Shown here: positions 5,138 to 5,266 of the stretch, in pieces | How the letters are laid out: every line of letters starts with the position of its first letter | Numbering within the stretch: position 1 is the stretch's first letter | NCBI GenBank assembly: GCA_902783535.1 | Contig: CACZRJ010000092.1 | Coordinates: 1-5,266 of the forward strand | Source of the DNA: an uncultured Ruminococcus sp. | GTDB lineage: Bacteria > Bacillota > Clostridia > Oscillospirales > CAG-382 | Length of the DNA: 5,266 bases | Direction of reading: 5' to 3' | The notes under the pieces: generated by a model | Told to the model about the DNA's origin: nothing | Database searches by the model: none | The model's input: only the letters and a program-made list of their open reading frames with translations | Program-made: the position numbers and the translations under genes

Positions 5138-5266
5138 ATGATGCAGTCAGAAACGGATGAAGGCGGGATTGCCTTCGCTCTCCGGATCGACGTTCCGGAA
5201 GGAGAGTGCGGATTCGTTGAATTCCGCCGCTCCTTTTGCGTGCGCGGGACCGTCTCCTCGGCCGGC
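5138..5266 (+). CDS. Unrecognised protein, N-terminal part (runs off right edge)
   Basis: An open frame of 43 codons begins ATG-ATG (5138 and 5141) and reaches the window end without a stop. AGGA lies eight bases before the first ATG and eleven before the second, so 5138 is slightly favoured. The N-terminus has no signal peptide or membrane segment. It starts with a polar, acidic stretch (MQSETDEGG), followed by beta-like alternation (IAFALRIDVPEGECGFVEFRRSF) with two Cys (residues 24 and 35). I do not recognise the family from this fragment. Eleven-base spacing from the DegV-family gene makes it part of the same operon. Confidence 0.6.
   Translation, partial: MMQSETDEGGIAFALRIDVPEGECGFVEFRRSFCVRGTVSSAG

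Noticed and set aside
1..5266. Searched by eye for CRISPR repeats, tRNA or rRNA genes, insertion-sequence ends, toxin-antitoxin pairs and phage genes
   Set aside because: None was found. The window reads as chromosomal housekeeping and surface-protein sequence.

Overview
This 5.3 kb window is densely coding, GC-rich bacterial DNA. Sigma-A-type promoters, GGAGG/AAGGA ribosome binding sites, a lipoprotein with a Ser/Glu/Pro/Ala wall-spanning linker, and a DegV-family gene next to an HD-domain CCA-adding enzyme all point to a Gram-positive Bacillota. A GC-rich member of the class Clostridia (Oscillospiraceae-like) is the most likely source, but the assignment is by style and not by any marker gene.

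Layout. Positions 1-398 (minus strand) hold the N-terminal 132 codons of an unrecognised, single-pass membrane-anchored protein that leaves the window on the left. Positions 399-606 are a divergent control region. It contains a perfect-consensus promoter (TTGACA-17-TATAAT) firing left and an extended -10 promoter (TTGAAA-17-TATCCT) firing right. An imperfect inverted repeat straddles the rightward -35, and a short 5' leader may fold over the Shine-Dalgarno sequence. Positions 607-2028 encode a secreted lipoprotein with a long low-complexity linker, a middle domain of uncertain identity and a C-terminal CBM9-like beta-sandwich domain. An intrinsic terminator follows at 2042-2067.

Positions 2086-5266 form a tightly packed rightward operon: a NIF3-family dinuclear-metal protein (2086-2865), the tRNA CCA-adding enzyme (2884-4257, TTG start), a DegV-family fatty-acid-binding protein (4275-5126), and the first 43 codons of an unrecognised gene (from 5138). 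Gaps are 11-18 nt. At the last two junctions the stop codon TAA is part of the next gene's TAAGGA ribosome binding site. No separate promoter is evident after the terminator, so the operon probably depends on read-through or on a promoter hidden in the end of the lipoprotein gene.

Functionally, the left half is cell-surface and the right half is housekeeping (tRNA 3'-end maturation, fatty-acid handling, and a conserved metal protein of unsettled role). I do not see a defence system, mobile element, CRISPR array or RNA gene. The most unusual feature is an uninterrupted run of 15 T inside the CCA-adding enzyme gene. It is in frame as read, but a one-base change in its length would truncate the protein or scramble its C-terminal half.
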